DNA from: VXMO01 sp965219405
GTDB lineage: Bacteria; Chloroflexota; Dehalococcoidia; UBA6926
Direction of reading: 5' to 3'
Length of the DNA: 64,000 nucleotides
NCBI GenBank assembly: GCA_965219405.1
Contig: OZ244736.1
Coordinates: 1,426,001 to 1,490,000 of the forward strand
Below the pieces are notes generated by a model, which was not told where the DNA came from, ran no database searches, and saw only the letters and a program-made list of their open reading frames with translations. The translations under genes were made by a program, and so were the position numbers. Shown piece by piece: positions 1-9,636 of this stretch (its first letter is position 1; every line of letters begins with the position of its first letter).

Positions 1-1724
1 GTAGTTAGCACTGCGAGCCATTCCAGTATCGCGGCCAATGCGAGAGTGTCGTAGAAGATTGGCCGCAGAAGTAGAGCATAGATGGCAATGGCCGCGCCAG
101 GCATGAACGAACGCGTCTTTGATTCTGCCATCCAACGTATCGCGTCGGCCATGACGGAGGTTGACTCACTTGAGAACTGCAGCCCCATCTGCGTGGCGGC
201 GATGGAGAAGAATCCCGCTCCCACAACGGAGCCGCCGAGGGCGTAGCCATAGCCGAGGTCAGCCATGGCGAGCCCGAGAAGCCATGCGAGGCAGCCGGCT
301 AGTGCGAAGCCGATTGCTGATAGGAGCGGACGGGCCTCCCACCGCGGGAGGCTCCACGCCGCCTGTGGCAGCGTCAGCGCAAGCACGACAACGAAGAACA
401 GGATGGCGACGAGGCCGCGAATCTCATGCACGGCGGCGATGTAGGGTTGATAGAGCCTGCCGATTTCTTCCGTCTCAACATAGTCCAGCATCAGGGCGTT
501 GATGACTGGTAAATCAGCCAATAGGGCCAAGAGGATCAGGGTGGGCCCCAGAGCGATGAGCACGGAGGAGGCGGACGCCAGCACGCCATTCAACACTCCC
601 CGGAATCGCCATTCGTACTCAAGGTGGACGACCCTCCGCAGTACCCACGCCGCGTATGTAAGGAAGATTGAAGCCACAGCTGCGGACGCAAGCCCGGCGG
701 CCGGGTACTCATAGATCGTTGTCAGCACTCCGGTTTGTCCAAAGAGAACGATGGAGATGGCGAACGCGGCGCTGTGGGCGATGGGCGACGGGAGCACGCT
801 GGGAACAATCGGCCACTTCGTTGCGGCGAGTCTCACGATGTAGATCGGGACGATCAACAAGAGAGACCATGCCGCGAGTGCGCCTATAGTGCCGATGTAG
901 CCATCCCCACTGTCCCCAGGGGCGCCAGTCAGCGGAGCGGCAAGGACAAAGCCGAACATCAGGAGCACCGACGGATGCCCTCCCGTTGCGGCCAACGCGG
1001 CGCGTGCGAACCAACGGTGGCGCGGGGATTCAGACAACTCCGCAGGCGGTCTCACGGCGCTGGCAATGTATGTTCCTGCGACGCCAAGAGTGAGGGCGAC
1101 AAAGAGGGGAGAGGTCGGGCCGTCTATAGACAGACCGAGGAAGCCATTGTCCGCGAGTACGGCATAACCGGCCCCAAGCAGCGCGAGGCGTAACCAGGGC
1201 AGAGGCAGATTGGCTGCCAGGTTGGGGCGGAGGTAGGTCGTCACACGAATGGTGGTCACTGTGATAACCGCCGCTAGTGACAACCATGCGAGGAAGCTAA
1301 AGACGGCGGAGTAGGGGGAAGGGCCGCCATCTCCGTCAACAATGCCGATCTCCAGCGCGTCGAGGATACCGGCGGTGGCGGCGAATGCAGCGTAGGCTAG
1401 CGCGGCGATGGCGAGACCGTGCAGGGCGATACCAACAGCGGCCGGGTTTGCACGCAGGACTTGAAGCAAGCGGATAGGGCTGATACGTGGTCCCTGCCTT
1501 TGCTGTACGTTCCTCTGCCATGCGCGCCCCTGCAACGAAACGAGAATCCTGCTGACGCCAAGCAGCAGGAGGGTCGCTGCAAGCCACGGATAGAGCAAGG
1601 CTAGTGATAGCGTCGCCACAACTGCCGCGACAAGCGTGAGCGCCAACAATGGGGCTGTGAGCGGCGCGAGTTGCGAGTTTGCGGAGGCTGGCAAGAAAAC
1701 TACTCTCCGACGATTGTCCGCCAT
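1..1724 (-). CDS. Polytopic membrane protein, C-terminus cut by window edge
   Basis: An uninterrupted minus-strand frame runs from an ATG at 1724 off the window at position 1, giving at least 574 residues. It begins MADNRRRVVF and is strongly hydrophobic, with many apolar segments separated by short charged loops; I estimate about a dozen or more membrane spans. Composition and absence of stops across 1.7 kb of GC-rich DNA support a real gene. The start overlaps the last 25 nt of the upstream transglutaminase gene, so the two are probably co-transcribed and translationally coupled. I do not recognise a family. Being next to a TgpA-like protein suggests a shared envelope role, which is inference only. 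Confidence 0.75.
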   Translation of the reverse strand, partial: MADNRRRVVFLPASANSQLAPLTAPLLALTLVAAVVATLSLALLYPWLAATLLLLGVSRILVSLQGRAWQRNVQQRQGPRISPIRLLQVLRANPAAVGIALHGLAIAALAYAAFAATAGILDALEIGIVDGDGGPSPYSAVFSFLAWLSLAAVITVTTIRVTTYLRPNLAANLPLPWLRLALLGAGYAVLADNGFLGLSIDGPTSPLFVALTLGVAGTYIASAVRPPAELSESPRHRWFARAALAATGGHPSVLLMFGFVLAAPLTGAPGDSGDGYIGTIGALAAWSLLLIVPIYIVRLAATKWPIVPSVLPSPIAHSAAFAISIVLFGQTGVLTTIYEYPAAGLASAAVASIFLTYAAWVLRRVVHLEYEWRFRGVLNGVLASASSVLIALGPTLILLALLADLPVINALMLDYVETEEIGRLYQPYIAAVHEIRGLVAILFFVVVLALTLPQAAWSLPRWEARPLLSAIGFALAGCLAWLLGLAMADLGYGYALGGSVVGAGFFSIAATQMGLQFSSESTSVMADAIRWMAESKTRSFMPGAAIAIYALLLRPIFYDTLALAAILEWLAVLT

Positions 1725-4700
1725 GCGCTGTACATGGCCTCATAATGGCGGCGCTCTATGTCGTGTTCGCTGTAGTCAGCCTCCTCAAAGCGCGTAACGA
1801 GCTCATCAAGCGCGCGTTGGTCAATGGGCACACCGGATGAAACGAGTAGAGCCTCTGTCTCACGGGGTGACTGCCCGGCTATTCCAACGTCAAGCCGTGC
1901 CGTCCACTCCGTGAACTCGCCAAAGACGCGCACCATCTCCTCACGGAACTCAACGACGCGATAGGAGACAGACGCAGATGAGCCGATATGGAACGAATCA
2001 TCTGCGAACCGTGCCGACAGTGAGAATTCGCCGCGCTCCTCGGCACGCAGAACCAGCCGGAATTCCCCGGAGGCATCAGTGTCAAATAGTGCGAGATCGC
2101 CGAGCGGCTCCCGCAGTTCGACAGATCGACCCGAAACCGGCGCGCCGTCCTCAGCGATCAGCCTGCCAGTGACGACGACCTCCTCATCGAGGCCAAACAC
2201 GTTCCCTGTCTCAGTGCCCGGGCCGCTGATGTGCAGCTCAAGTGTGGTCACGAGTGGCTCAGCTAGAAGATCCAGTTCATCGATTTCCGCTTCGGATGGC
2301 CTATCGGGCGCTTGGATTGCGCCTGCAGACCACCGTCGCGCATCAAGCGGAACTCCGGCGGCGCGCAGTCTATACACCCCATAGCCGCCCGCGCCCGTCA
2401 GGAGCAGGAACGCAGGGAGGACGACCCACACGAGCCAGTTGAACCTGTCCGGCGTTACAGGCACGCCGAGGAAGTAGTTGAGGGGCATGTAGCGCGCGTC
2501 TCCCTCGTAAGTGAATGTCACGGGAACGGCCAGGAGCGACTCAGACTGCGGGACGGTCAGCTCAAACAGGGCTTGGCCAAACTCATCCGTGATGAGGTTG
2601 AGACCCATGCTGGTGCGTAAACTGGCGCCAGGGATGCCTGCGCCGGTTTCGTCGTACAGTGTCGCCTGCACCTGCACGATGCGGCCAGATTTCACGTCAT
2701 CCAGCGCCACGGCAACCATGTGGGCGGTCAAACGCGGTACGCGCACAATGATTGAACGGCTGCCGGACGTTGACGCGAGATGCTCCGTGCCATCGAATTC
2801 GTACCCGATTCCTATCTGTGTCTCGAAAGAGGCTCCTTCAAGGGCTTCAGGCATCGTGATTACATGCGTGAATGTGCCGTCCTCCGCAGTGATCACGGGG
2901 TCGCCGCCTAGCAGGACGGACGCATTGGGAACCGGCTGCCCATTCGCCTGCAGCAACGAGCCACTGAATGTGATGTGTTGGCCGACCATTGCGACAGGAG
3001 GCCCATCGAGGCTGATCACCGTTGGGTGCACGACGGAGAATGCGACACTTGCGGCGCTTGAGGTCAGGAACTGCTGTTCAGGAATGCGGGCCATCAAGGA
3101 GCGCGTTCCGGTTTCTTGCAGAGTGCCGGCATCGTATAAGAACTCACCGCCTGCACTCGTCTGAATGGTTGTTATGATCTCGCCACCCTCGTTCACGATT
3201 TCAACCATCCGCGGTTCGAGTTCCTCAGACGTGGGTGACGAGACAGTGCCGAGGAACGTTGCAGGTTCTCCGATTAGCACCTCAAGCGGACCCTCAAACG
3301 AAAGCGCGGTTACGTCCCGGGCGAGGACGCTGGATGATGCTGACGATGCCAGGATCGGAGGCGCTCCCGCGTAGGCAGCCGTCACCGTGACCTGCCCGGA
3401 GTCGGGCAGTGTGAACTCATGTGCAAATGATCCGTCGGCGCCGACGGTCACCGAGGCCCCTTCCGTCTCGCCCATCGTGAGCGTTACCTGATCGCCCTCT
3501 AAAGGCCTCCCCTGGAAGTCCACAAGTTCGCCGGTTACGCCGAACGGCTCATCAACGCGCACCTGAACCGGCGCATCCAACGTCAGGGTGGTGGGCATAA
3601 CAACGTTCAGATTCAAGCGAGCGGAATTGGCGCGCACGAAATTGGTACCCGCGAATCGCACCTCTGCCCAGTGCTCTCCCGGCTGCAGAAATGTGTTTGA
3701 GAAACTGAAACTGCCGTCCGAGGCCGTCATCTGTTGCGGCAAAGTACGGCCATCGATAATGATTGACACGGGGATGCCTTCCACCCCGGCGCCGCTATCC
3801 TCCGTCACTTTCCCGCGGAAGACTGCCTCAGTCCCCACGTTGACTTCCTGGGGCCCTGACAATACAAGACCACTCTCGGAGAAGACTGTGATGTCAGGAT
3901 CGCTCCAGGATTCAACGTAACTCTCATTTCCGATTGCGTGGGCGATGAGTTGATAGTTGCCGCGATCGAGCGCCGGCGGGATCTCAATCTCAATGCTGTA
4001 ACGGCCGTTTTCGACCATTCCCGAACCGACTTTGAGTCCGCCAAACGCCTTGATTTCATTGACGAAGATCTCGACTTCCATGCCACTTATATTGAGGCCG
4101 TCTTCCGTCCGAACCGTACCGCCAATCAGGAACGGCCTGCCGCGCTCAACTTCTCGGGGCCAGCTCGTGATATCCGTCCTGGTGTCAATGATCCTTGGGT
4201 CGATCCGGAATACCAACTCTGTTGGCGGCCGATCAGGTGGCCTGTCGGAGCCGACGCGGGAAGAGGGGCCACCTGATGCAGTCGGCTCAAATGTGATCCA
4301 GCCGATGCCCTCAAAGGCGACTTCAGCCCATTGATGGGCCTGACTGGCCCTAACTGTTTGCGTTTCGGAAGTAGGCGTAATTGCCCAACCGGATACGACT
4401 CGCGCCGGTAGTCCCACCGATCTTGCCAGGACGGCAAACGCGCTGCTGAACTGGCCGCACGATCCCTCTTTCACTTCGAAGAGGAACCAGGCAACAGCGT
4501 CAAACCCGGCCGGCCGTGGAGGCTTGGTTGAGTCTTTGCCCAGCACATACTTGTAGTTGTTCTTGAGGTAACTCTCGATGGCCTGAGCCTTGGCGTATGG
4601 TGTCTGGTGGTGTGAGGTGATGCGTTGGGCGAGGTCATGGATGCGCTCATCGAGATCATCGGGCAGTTGCGTGTATGTTGGGTCATCGATGGTTCTTGCC

Positions 4701-7700
4701 CTGTTGAGGTCACGTTCGCTCGGGCGTGGAAGTATCGACCACCATTGGTAACCCAGCGCCGGTTCATCCATCTCAAAAGTACCGCTGAAGGGCCGATATG
4801 AACCGTCAAGCTGCACGCTATTGACGTGGCGTGAAACCGGCACAACTCCGGCGGGGATTTCGCTAGGTCCGACAATCGGAGCAACGCGAATCCTCGCGCT
4901 TGCGTCATTGTCAAAGTCTCTTTCATCAGGAGCGAGAAGGATCGGTTCAATTCGAGATTCTGGGAGATCGCTCCATGGATCGCGGCCGTCCTCTAGTGAA
5001 TCACGAACCAAATCGGGAACCGATTCGGACCTGCTGTAGTCGAGAGCCACCGGATCCAACTGCCGCCACCCATGACCAAGATAGACTTCGCCGGTTGCCG
5101 TCACCAGATAGCTGGTTTCCCGCGCTCCTGTGACCGTAAACAAGGGAGTATGTGATAGGGCAAAACATTGGGTCGCTGTCGCGCCTGGCGAGATGTAGAG
5201 GGTAGCCGAATTGCGAGATACGAGCTGGGCTCCATTCTCCAGGGTCTTGACACTTGCGCCGGCATCCTCAAGCTCCCTCAAGGCCTCTTGATCTCCAGGA
5301 CCATTCAGTTTCGTCGCCAGCTCGCGCAGTCGCTTGAGTTCGTTATTCTCAGCCTGATCGGCCTCAAAATTTTCAGATGCTCGAGTGGGCGGGACTTGCC
5401 CGTCCCCGGGCGTCGCTTCAAACGGCACCCATCCGTAACCCTCAAAGAGAATCTCTGCGATCTGGTGCGCCTGATCCGCGTAGACGATCTGTTCCTCGCC
5501 AGTTGCATTTATGGCCCAGCCGGATACTACCCGAGCGGGTAGGCCGACCGCTCGAGCGAGAATTGCAAATGCGCTGCTAAATGTCCCGCAGGTTCCGGTG
5601 CGGCTTTCGAAGAGGAACCAATCGACCAGGTCGTGACCCTCCGGGACGTCGGCTTCCGACGGGTCTCTCAACGCATACTCGTAATTCTGTGTGAGGTATT
5701 GCCGAATGGCCTCTGCTTTTGCGTAGGGCGAACTGTGTCCGAACGTTATCCGTTGGGCGAGGTCGCGTACTCTGTCGGACGTCGTTTCGGGTAAGGCCAA
5801 CCATTCGTCATCAATCGTCGAGGCGTTAGACAGATCGTGGCTCGAATAGATAGGAATGCTTGACGTCGTATCCAATTGGCGCCTGGCCTGGTACGAAATA
5901 AAGGTGTTGGCGACAAGTTCGAATGCACCGTTGGCGGAGACCGACTCGAGGAAAAGCGGGACGGGCACGACGCCGATAGGGAACCTCCCCAGTCTTGCCT
6001 CCGGAGACATGCGCAGGGTTTCCTTGTCAGAAGCTTCCAGGTGTGAGAAGGGTGCTCCAGGCAGTTCCTCGCGTGTGATGTGGAACCTTTCTTCAACGAA
6101 CTTTGTACGCGACCGCTGCCGATACCAGTCTTTGCCGTCAAAGACTTCCCCCACACTTGTGCGGAGGAAATTGGTGTTTGTTGCGCCCTCAATAACAAAA
6201 AGAGCGGTCTCCGGCTGTGGAAGGCTCTCGGCGCGGCGGGCGGTTGTGCCGGGCACCAGGCCGATTCCGCCGCCATGCATTTGGAGGACGCTGGCGCCAT
6301 TTTCAAGGGGGACCAATGCGCCGAACTGTTCCAGGGCCTCACGCGCTGCTTCCCGTACTGATTCCTCCGGGTCGCTCAATGCCTGGATGAGGGCCGGGAT
6401 CGCCGTCGGGCTGCGTCGTTCGCCAAGCATCCTCGCGGCAGTTGCGCGATCATCGGCCGATGGGGCATTGAGCAGGGCATTGATGAGTTCGTCTACCGTG
6501 TAGCGTTGGAGAGCCAATCCGGCCTCCTCACGCACATCCGCCGATAGATCATCCACCCGCGCGGCGTCGAGTTCGGCCAACGGGTTGGAGCCGCGTATGC
6601 GCCCCAATGCCTTGGCATCCGCTTCGCGCACAAGCGCCGATATATCGCCCTGCAGGGTATCTAATAGCGCCTGTACAGCCCGTTCATCTTCCAGCGAGCC
6701 GAGCGAATTCGCGGCCTCAGCCCTGACGTTAGAATCTGCGTCCTGCAGGAGGGACTGTATCAGCGGGCTGACGGCCTCTATGTCGCCGAGTCTGCGGAGA
6801 GCCTTGGCGGATTCATGCCGAACCTCAGCGGCTTCGTCCGTCAGCAGGGCAGTGGCGAGCGGTTCGACAGCTCGAGGGTCGTTCAGTCGGCCCAGGGCGG
6901 CGGCGGCGGCGCGACGGATATTGGATTCAGGATGCTCCTGCAGTATTTCAACAAGCGTTTCAAAGTCCCATTCCGTAATGGCATCGATGGCTTCGTCCTG
7001 CACAAGTTGAGACGGGTCATAAAGTCCGGCGTGTGCAAGAGCCTCCAGCGCTTCATCCGAGCCGTACTCGGCCAACTGTCTCGCGGCGTCCGCGCGGTCA
7101 GTAGGGTCCCGCGCGCCGTTCAGCCTTGCAATGAGCGCTTCTTCTGAAATCTCCCCCGGGGCGTCTTCGGTAGCGAGATCGTCCTGGTCACCCGGTCCCG
7201 GTATGCCTTCGCCATCAATGTTGGGCGACAGTACCACCGTCCTGTGTTGCGCTATTTCCTCGGCGAAGGCGTCCGGAACCTGAAGGCTGACAACGGGATT
7301 GAACAGGCTTAAGCCGGCGATTGCATTGGAACTGAAGAAACCGAAAAAGAGGCTTACGGCGAGCCAGAGCGCGAGAACAGGCAGAACCAGGCGAGGCCTG
7401 AGGAAACCGATCAGGATGACGGTGAAGAAGAATGCGGCCAGAAGAGCAACGCCGGCGGGGGCTATCCAATTGGCATTGACCTCATGGCCTCCCGCCACAT
7501 CGACTGCGCCGGCGCTCTCTGCGCCGGTCTGCTGTTGAAAGAGAGGCGATGAATCGGCGAAGGCCAGGAACAGACCGGCCACCGCGATGATGAGTGCAAG
7601 AACGGCGGCGATGCCGAGTGAGGTCCAGCGGGGTCGAGGAAGTCTGGTCTCTGATCGTCGCCAGTTTGAGGGCGCCGCTATGACTGCAAGGGCGATGAAT

Positions 7701-7921
7701 ATGGCCACTGTCGCGAGACCGATGGCGAACAGGGAGCCGGAGCTGGGGAGGCTGATAAAGTCAGGCTGGGAGTCAGACTCTGCGAGTAGGTCGCGCGTGT
7801 CCTGCGGCGTTGTGTCCGCGAGCAGGTCGATGAGCATCATGAAACCGGCGACGGACGCTGCTAACAAAAGCAGCAGGCCTATGCTGCGCAAGACACGCAG
7901 CCGCGTCGGTGACAGATTCAC
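1700..7921 (-). CDS. Giant membrane protein: HEAT repeats, two transglutaminase cores, Ig-like repeats, DUF4129-like tail
   Basis: This 2073-residue protein uses a GTG start at 7921. Seen in order: about five N-terminal membrane spans (roughly 12-34, 62-83, 100-121, 153-173, 178-205); HEAT/PBS-type repeats at about 260-535; two transglutaminase-like cores, with Cys778/His819 in the first and Cys1155/His1196 in the second, each ending in GW(V/I)xFE; about six Ig-like or carboxypeptidase-regulatory-like repeats at about 1275-1820; a membrane span near 1828-1850; one more such repeat; and a tail ending YSEHDIERRHYEAMYSAW, which resembles DUF4129. TgpA-type transglutaminases (often with DUF4129) have a single core and usually sit with MoxR and DUF58 genes; those could lie outside the window. 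Substrate unknown; an envelope peptide or protein cross-linking or cleavage role is inferred. Both catalytic cores look intact. Confidence 0.88.
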   Translation of the reverse strand: MNLSPTRLRVLRSIGLLLLLAASVAGFMMLIDLLADTTPQDTRDLLAESDSQPDFISLPSSGSLFAIGLATVAIFIALAVIAAPSNWRRSETRLPRPRWTSLGIAAVLALIIAVAGLFLAFADSSPLFQQQTGAESAGAVDVAGGHEVNANWIAPAGVALLAAFFFTVILIGFLRPRLVLPVLALWLAVSLFFGFFSSNAIAGLSLFNPVVSLQVPDAFAEEIAQHRTVVLSPNIDGEGIPGPGDQDDLATEDAPGEISEEALIARLNGARDPTDRADAARQLAEYGSDEALEALAHAGLYDPSQLVQDEAIDAITEWDFETLVEILQEHPESNIRRAAAAALGRLNDPRAVEPLATALLTDEAAEVRHESAKALRRLGDIEAVSPLIQSLLQDADSNVRAEAANSLGSLEDERAVQALLDTLQGDISALVREADAKALGRIRGSNPLAELDAARVDDLSADVREEAGLALQRYTVDELINALLNAPSADDRATAARMLGERRSPTAIPALIQALSDPEESVREAAREALEQFGALVPLENGASVLQMHGGGIGLVPGTTARRAESLPQPETALFVIEGATNTNFLRTSVGEVFDGKDWYRQRSRTKFVEERFHITREELPGAPFSHLEASDKETLRMSPEARLGRFPIGVVPVPLFLESVSANGAFELVANTFISYQARRQLDTTSSIPIYSSHDLSNASTIDDEWLALPETTSDRVRDLAQRITFGHSSPYAKAEAIRQYLTQNYEYALRDPSEADVPEGHDLVDWFLFESRTGTCGTFSSAFAILARAVGLPARVVSGWAINATGEEQIVYADQAHQIAEILFEGYGWVPFEATPGDGQVPPTRASENFEADQAENNELKRLRELATKLNGPGDQEALRELEDAGASVKTLENGAQLVSRNSATLYISPGATATQCFALSHTPLFTVTGARETSYLVTATGEVYLGHGWRQLDPVALDYSRSESVPDLVRDSLEDGRDPWSDLPESRIEPILLAPDERDFDNDASARIRVAPIVGPSEIPAGVVPVSRHVNSVQLDGSYRPFSGTFEMDEPALGYQWWSILPRPSERDLNRARTIDDPTYTQLPDDLDERIHDLAQRITSHHQTPYAKAQAIESYLKNNYKYVLGKDSTKPPRPAGFDAVAWFLFEVKEGSCGQFSSAFAVLARSVGLPARVVSGWAITPTSETQTVRASQAHQWAEVAFEGIGWITFEPTASGGPSSRVGSDRPPDRPPTELVFRIDPRIIDTRTDITSWPREVERGRPFLIGGTVRTEDGLNISGMEVEIFVNEIKAFGGLKVGSGMVENGRYSIEIEIPPALDRGNYQLIAHAIGNESYVESWSDPDITVFSESGLVLSGPQEVNVGTEAVFRGKVTEDSGAGVEGIPVSIIIDGRTLPQQMTASDGSFSFSNTFLQPGEHWAEVRFAGTNFVRANSARLNLNVVMPTTLTLDAPVQVRVDEPFGVTGELVDFQGRPLEGDQVTLTMGETEGASVTVGADGSFAHEFTLPDSGQVTVTAAYAGAPPILASSASSSVLARDVTALSFEGPLEVLIGEPATFLGTVSSPTSEELEPRMVEIVNEGGEIITTIQTSAGGEFLYDAGTLQETGTRSLMARIPEQQFLTSSAASVAFSVVHPTVISLDGPPVAMVGQHITFSGSLLQANGQPVPNASVLLGGDPVITAEDGTFTHVITMPEALEGASFETQIGIGYEFDGTEHLASTSGSRSIIVRVPRLTAHMVAVALDDVKSGRIVQVQATLYDETGAGIPGASLRTSMGLNLITDEFGQALFELTVPQSESLLAVPVTFTYEGDARYMPLNYFLGVPVTPDRFNWLVWVVLPAFLLLTGAGGYGVYRLRAAGVPLDARRWSAGAIQAPDRPSEAEIDELDLLAEPLVTTLELHISGPGTETGNVFGLDEEVVVTGRLIAEDGAPVSGRSVELREPLGDLALFDTDASGEFRLVLRAEERGEFSLSARFADDSFHIGSSASVSYRVVEFREEMVRVFGEFTEWTARLDVGIAGQSPRETEALLVSSGVPIDQRALDELVTRFEEADYSEHDIERRHYEAMYSAWRTIVGE

Positions 7922-8160
7922 TCGAGTTCTCGCTGCCTTTGCGCCCGATGACGTTTGCCGTATGACTTAGACGGCGTTGCTACAGGGCGCATCCTCCCCG
8001 TTTTCTTTTGGAAAGTATACGTGGCTTACGCCAATTAGGAGACCTCGCCAATGAGGATCGGCAGTCGCTTCTGAAATACACCTGGCATTCCTTAAATTGT
8101 TGGATTCTCGAATCCATAATGGCCTCGTCATCGGAGAGATGGGTCTTCCGTCATGATTGA
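7922..8160. other. Divergent intergenic region, 239 bp
   Basis: This gap separates the minus-strand transglutaminase gene from the plus-strand sterol-reductase-like gene. It is more AT-rich than its surroundings around 8010-8035 and contains a TATACT hexamer on the minus strand there, but I find no well-spaced -35 partner. A GGAGAG stretch near 8132 could serve translation from the ATG at 8153 or, less well, from 8161. No gene is supported here; the 70-codon minus-strand frame across it has no protein-like features. Confidence 0.4.
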
Positions 8161-9291
8161 ATGGCTTGGTATCGAGCACCTCTTCGAGCTTTCAGGCGCC
8201 GAGGCCGTGGCAGGATTCTTCACGCCCTCGCCATCTTCGCCGCATTCTTCGTTGTTCAGTTCATTCTGCCCGGCAGAAAAGTCCCCGGGTACGTCATCAA
8301 TCCGGAAACAGGTCAGCCGCGCAACTATCGACTGAACGGCATCCTTGTCTTCCTCTTAGCCGTCATCATCTGGGCGACTGAAGTCACAGGAATGCCGCGT
8401 GACTGGTTCTATCGGTCATCCCTGTACGCCATCGCAGGAGGCACCGTCTTCACCCTGATCATGTCCATCGCGGCGGTCTACACCCAGCCACAAGGAGACA
8501 TCAAGAATCCGCTGCTCGCGCTGTGGGAGGGGAGAGCGCAGGAGATTTCTCTGTTTGGGGAACGCGTCGATATCAAGATGTATTTCTACGTCGTTGGCGG
8601 CACCATGTTGTCGCTCAATGCCATGTCCGGCGCGGCGTGGCACTACGACCAATTTGGGAGCGATTTCAACCCGGGCGTCTTCCTCTATGCAGCATTCTTC
8701 ACGTTCTACGTCTTTGACTACTTCATCTTCGAGCGTGTCCAGCTCTATACCTACGATCTGATCTATGAACGGATGGGATTCAAGATGTTCTGGGGCGGCA
8801 TCGTCATCTACGGCTGGGTCTTCATCTTGCCGTTGTGGGGCATGGCCGCGCACCCGCACCCCGGCTTCTCCACTGTCTGGACCTACGTCTGGCTTGTTGG
8901 CTCCACCGCGCTCTTCCTCTTGGGATGGAGCATTGGACGCGGCGCGAATCTCCAGAAATACACGTTCAAGCGATGGCCGGATCGCAAGTTCCTCGGGATC
9001 ATCGAGCCGAAGTACATCGAGGCCGGCGACCGCAAGATACTCTACACCGGCCTCTGGGGCGTTGCCCGCCACTTCAATTACATGGGTGAAGGATTTTTGT
9101 CCTTCGCGATCGTCCTCTCATTCGGCCACTTCTTGAATCCGTGGGCGTGGGCATACTTCGCCTTTGTCGTGACGTTCTTCACGTGGCGTCAGCGCAGCGA
9201 TGAAGCACACTGCGAGGAGAAGTACGGCGTCGAGAAATGGGCCGAGTACAAGTCCCGCGTCAAGTGGCGCATCATGCCCGGAATCTACTGA
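8161..9291 (+). CDS. Sterol reductase family (ERG4/ERG24-like) membrane protein
   Basis: The 376-residue product has about eight to ten hydrophobic segments and the C-terminal signature of the ERG4/ERG24/lamin-B-receptor reductases: GVARHFNYMGE, then RQRSDEAHCEEKYG, then W..Y...V.WRIMPGIY at the extreme end. In eukaryotes these enzymes use NADPH to reduce C14-15 or C24-28 sterol double bonds in the ER membrane; scattered bacterial homologs are known, often of unclear substrate. Isoprenylcysteine methyltransferases share the distal fold but are much shorter. No sterol-cyclase gene is nearby. The first 18 residues from this ATG are Arg-rich and unlike the family; the overlapping frame from 8153 reads MIEWLGIEHLFELSGAEAVAG, closer to a family N-terminus, so an indel near 8215 is possible. 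Stand-alone gene. Confidence 0.8.
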   Translation: MAWYRAPLRAFRRRGRGRILHALAIFAAFFVVQFILPGRKVPGYVINPETGQPRNYRLNGILVFLLAVIIWATEVTGMPRDWFYRSSLYAIAGGTVFTLIMSIAAVYTQPQGDIKNPLLALWEGRAQEISLFGERVDIKMYFYVVGGTMLSLNAMSGAAWHYDQFGSDFNPGVFLYAAFFTFYVFDYFIFERVQLYTYDLIYERMGFKMFWGGIVIYGWVFILPLWGMAAHPHPGFSTVWTYVWLVGSTALFLLGWSIGRGANLQKYTFKRWPDRKFLGIIEPKYIEAGDRKILYTGLWGVARHFNYMGEGFLSFAIVLSFGHFLNPWAWAYFAFVVTFFTWRQRSDEAHCEEKYGVEKWAEYKSRVKWRIMPGIY

Positions 9292-9636
9292 CGACGCAGG
9301 GCGCTGCCGTGTGAAGTCCTCTTCCGGTCACGGCGTACCGGGAGGGACGGGTTCAGCGGATCTCCTCTTAAGGAATGCTCGCCTGGTTCTCTTTGGATGA
9401 TGCCACGCAGGGCGCAGGCCGGCGGGGGTGTCCAGGAAGTAAGACTGCTGGTATTCTGATTGAGAGTGCCTCCGTAGGTAGGTCACGCGGTCAAAGATTC
9501 GATGGTAATCGACAAGGCCGCGAGCGCGCGCGACGCGCGAGTCCGTCTCCTTTACTGCGAGGTCATAGATAGTCGAGCGAAGTCCTTGACATTCGTGGTA
9601 TTTCGCTTGAGGATTGAAAGAGAGCGTTGGGGTGAG
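9292..9636. promoter_or_regulatory. Intergenic region with a TTGACA box ahead of the collagen-like gene
   Basis: The 345-bp gap holds no supported gene. A perfect TTGACA hexamer lies at 9586-9591, about 45 bp before the proposed start at 9637; with 17-bp spacing the -10 position reads GAGGAT, which is poor, so promoter identity is tentative. The open frame continues upstream to 9502, but its extra residues are not signal-like, and the ATG at 9637 follows a GGTGAG ribosome-binding sequence and begins a signal peptide. Confidence 0.3.

Noticed and set aside
7967..8179. A 70-codon minus-strand frame upstream of the giant transglutaminase gene
   Set aside because: No ribosome-binding signal or domain, and it overlaps the start of the plus-strand reductase gene.
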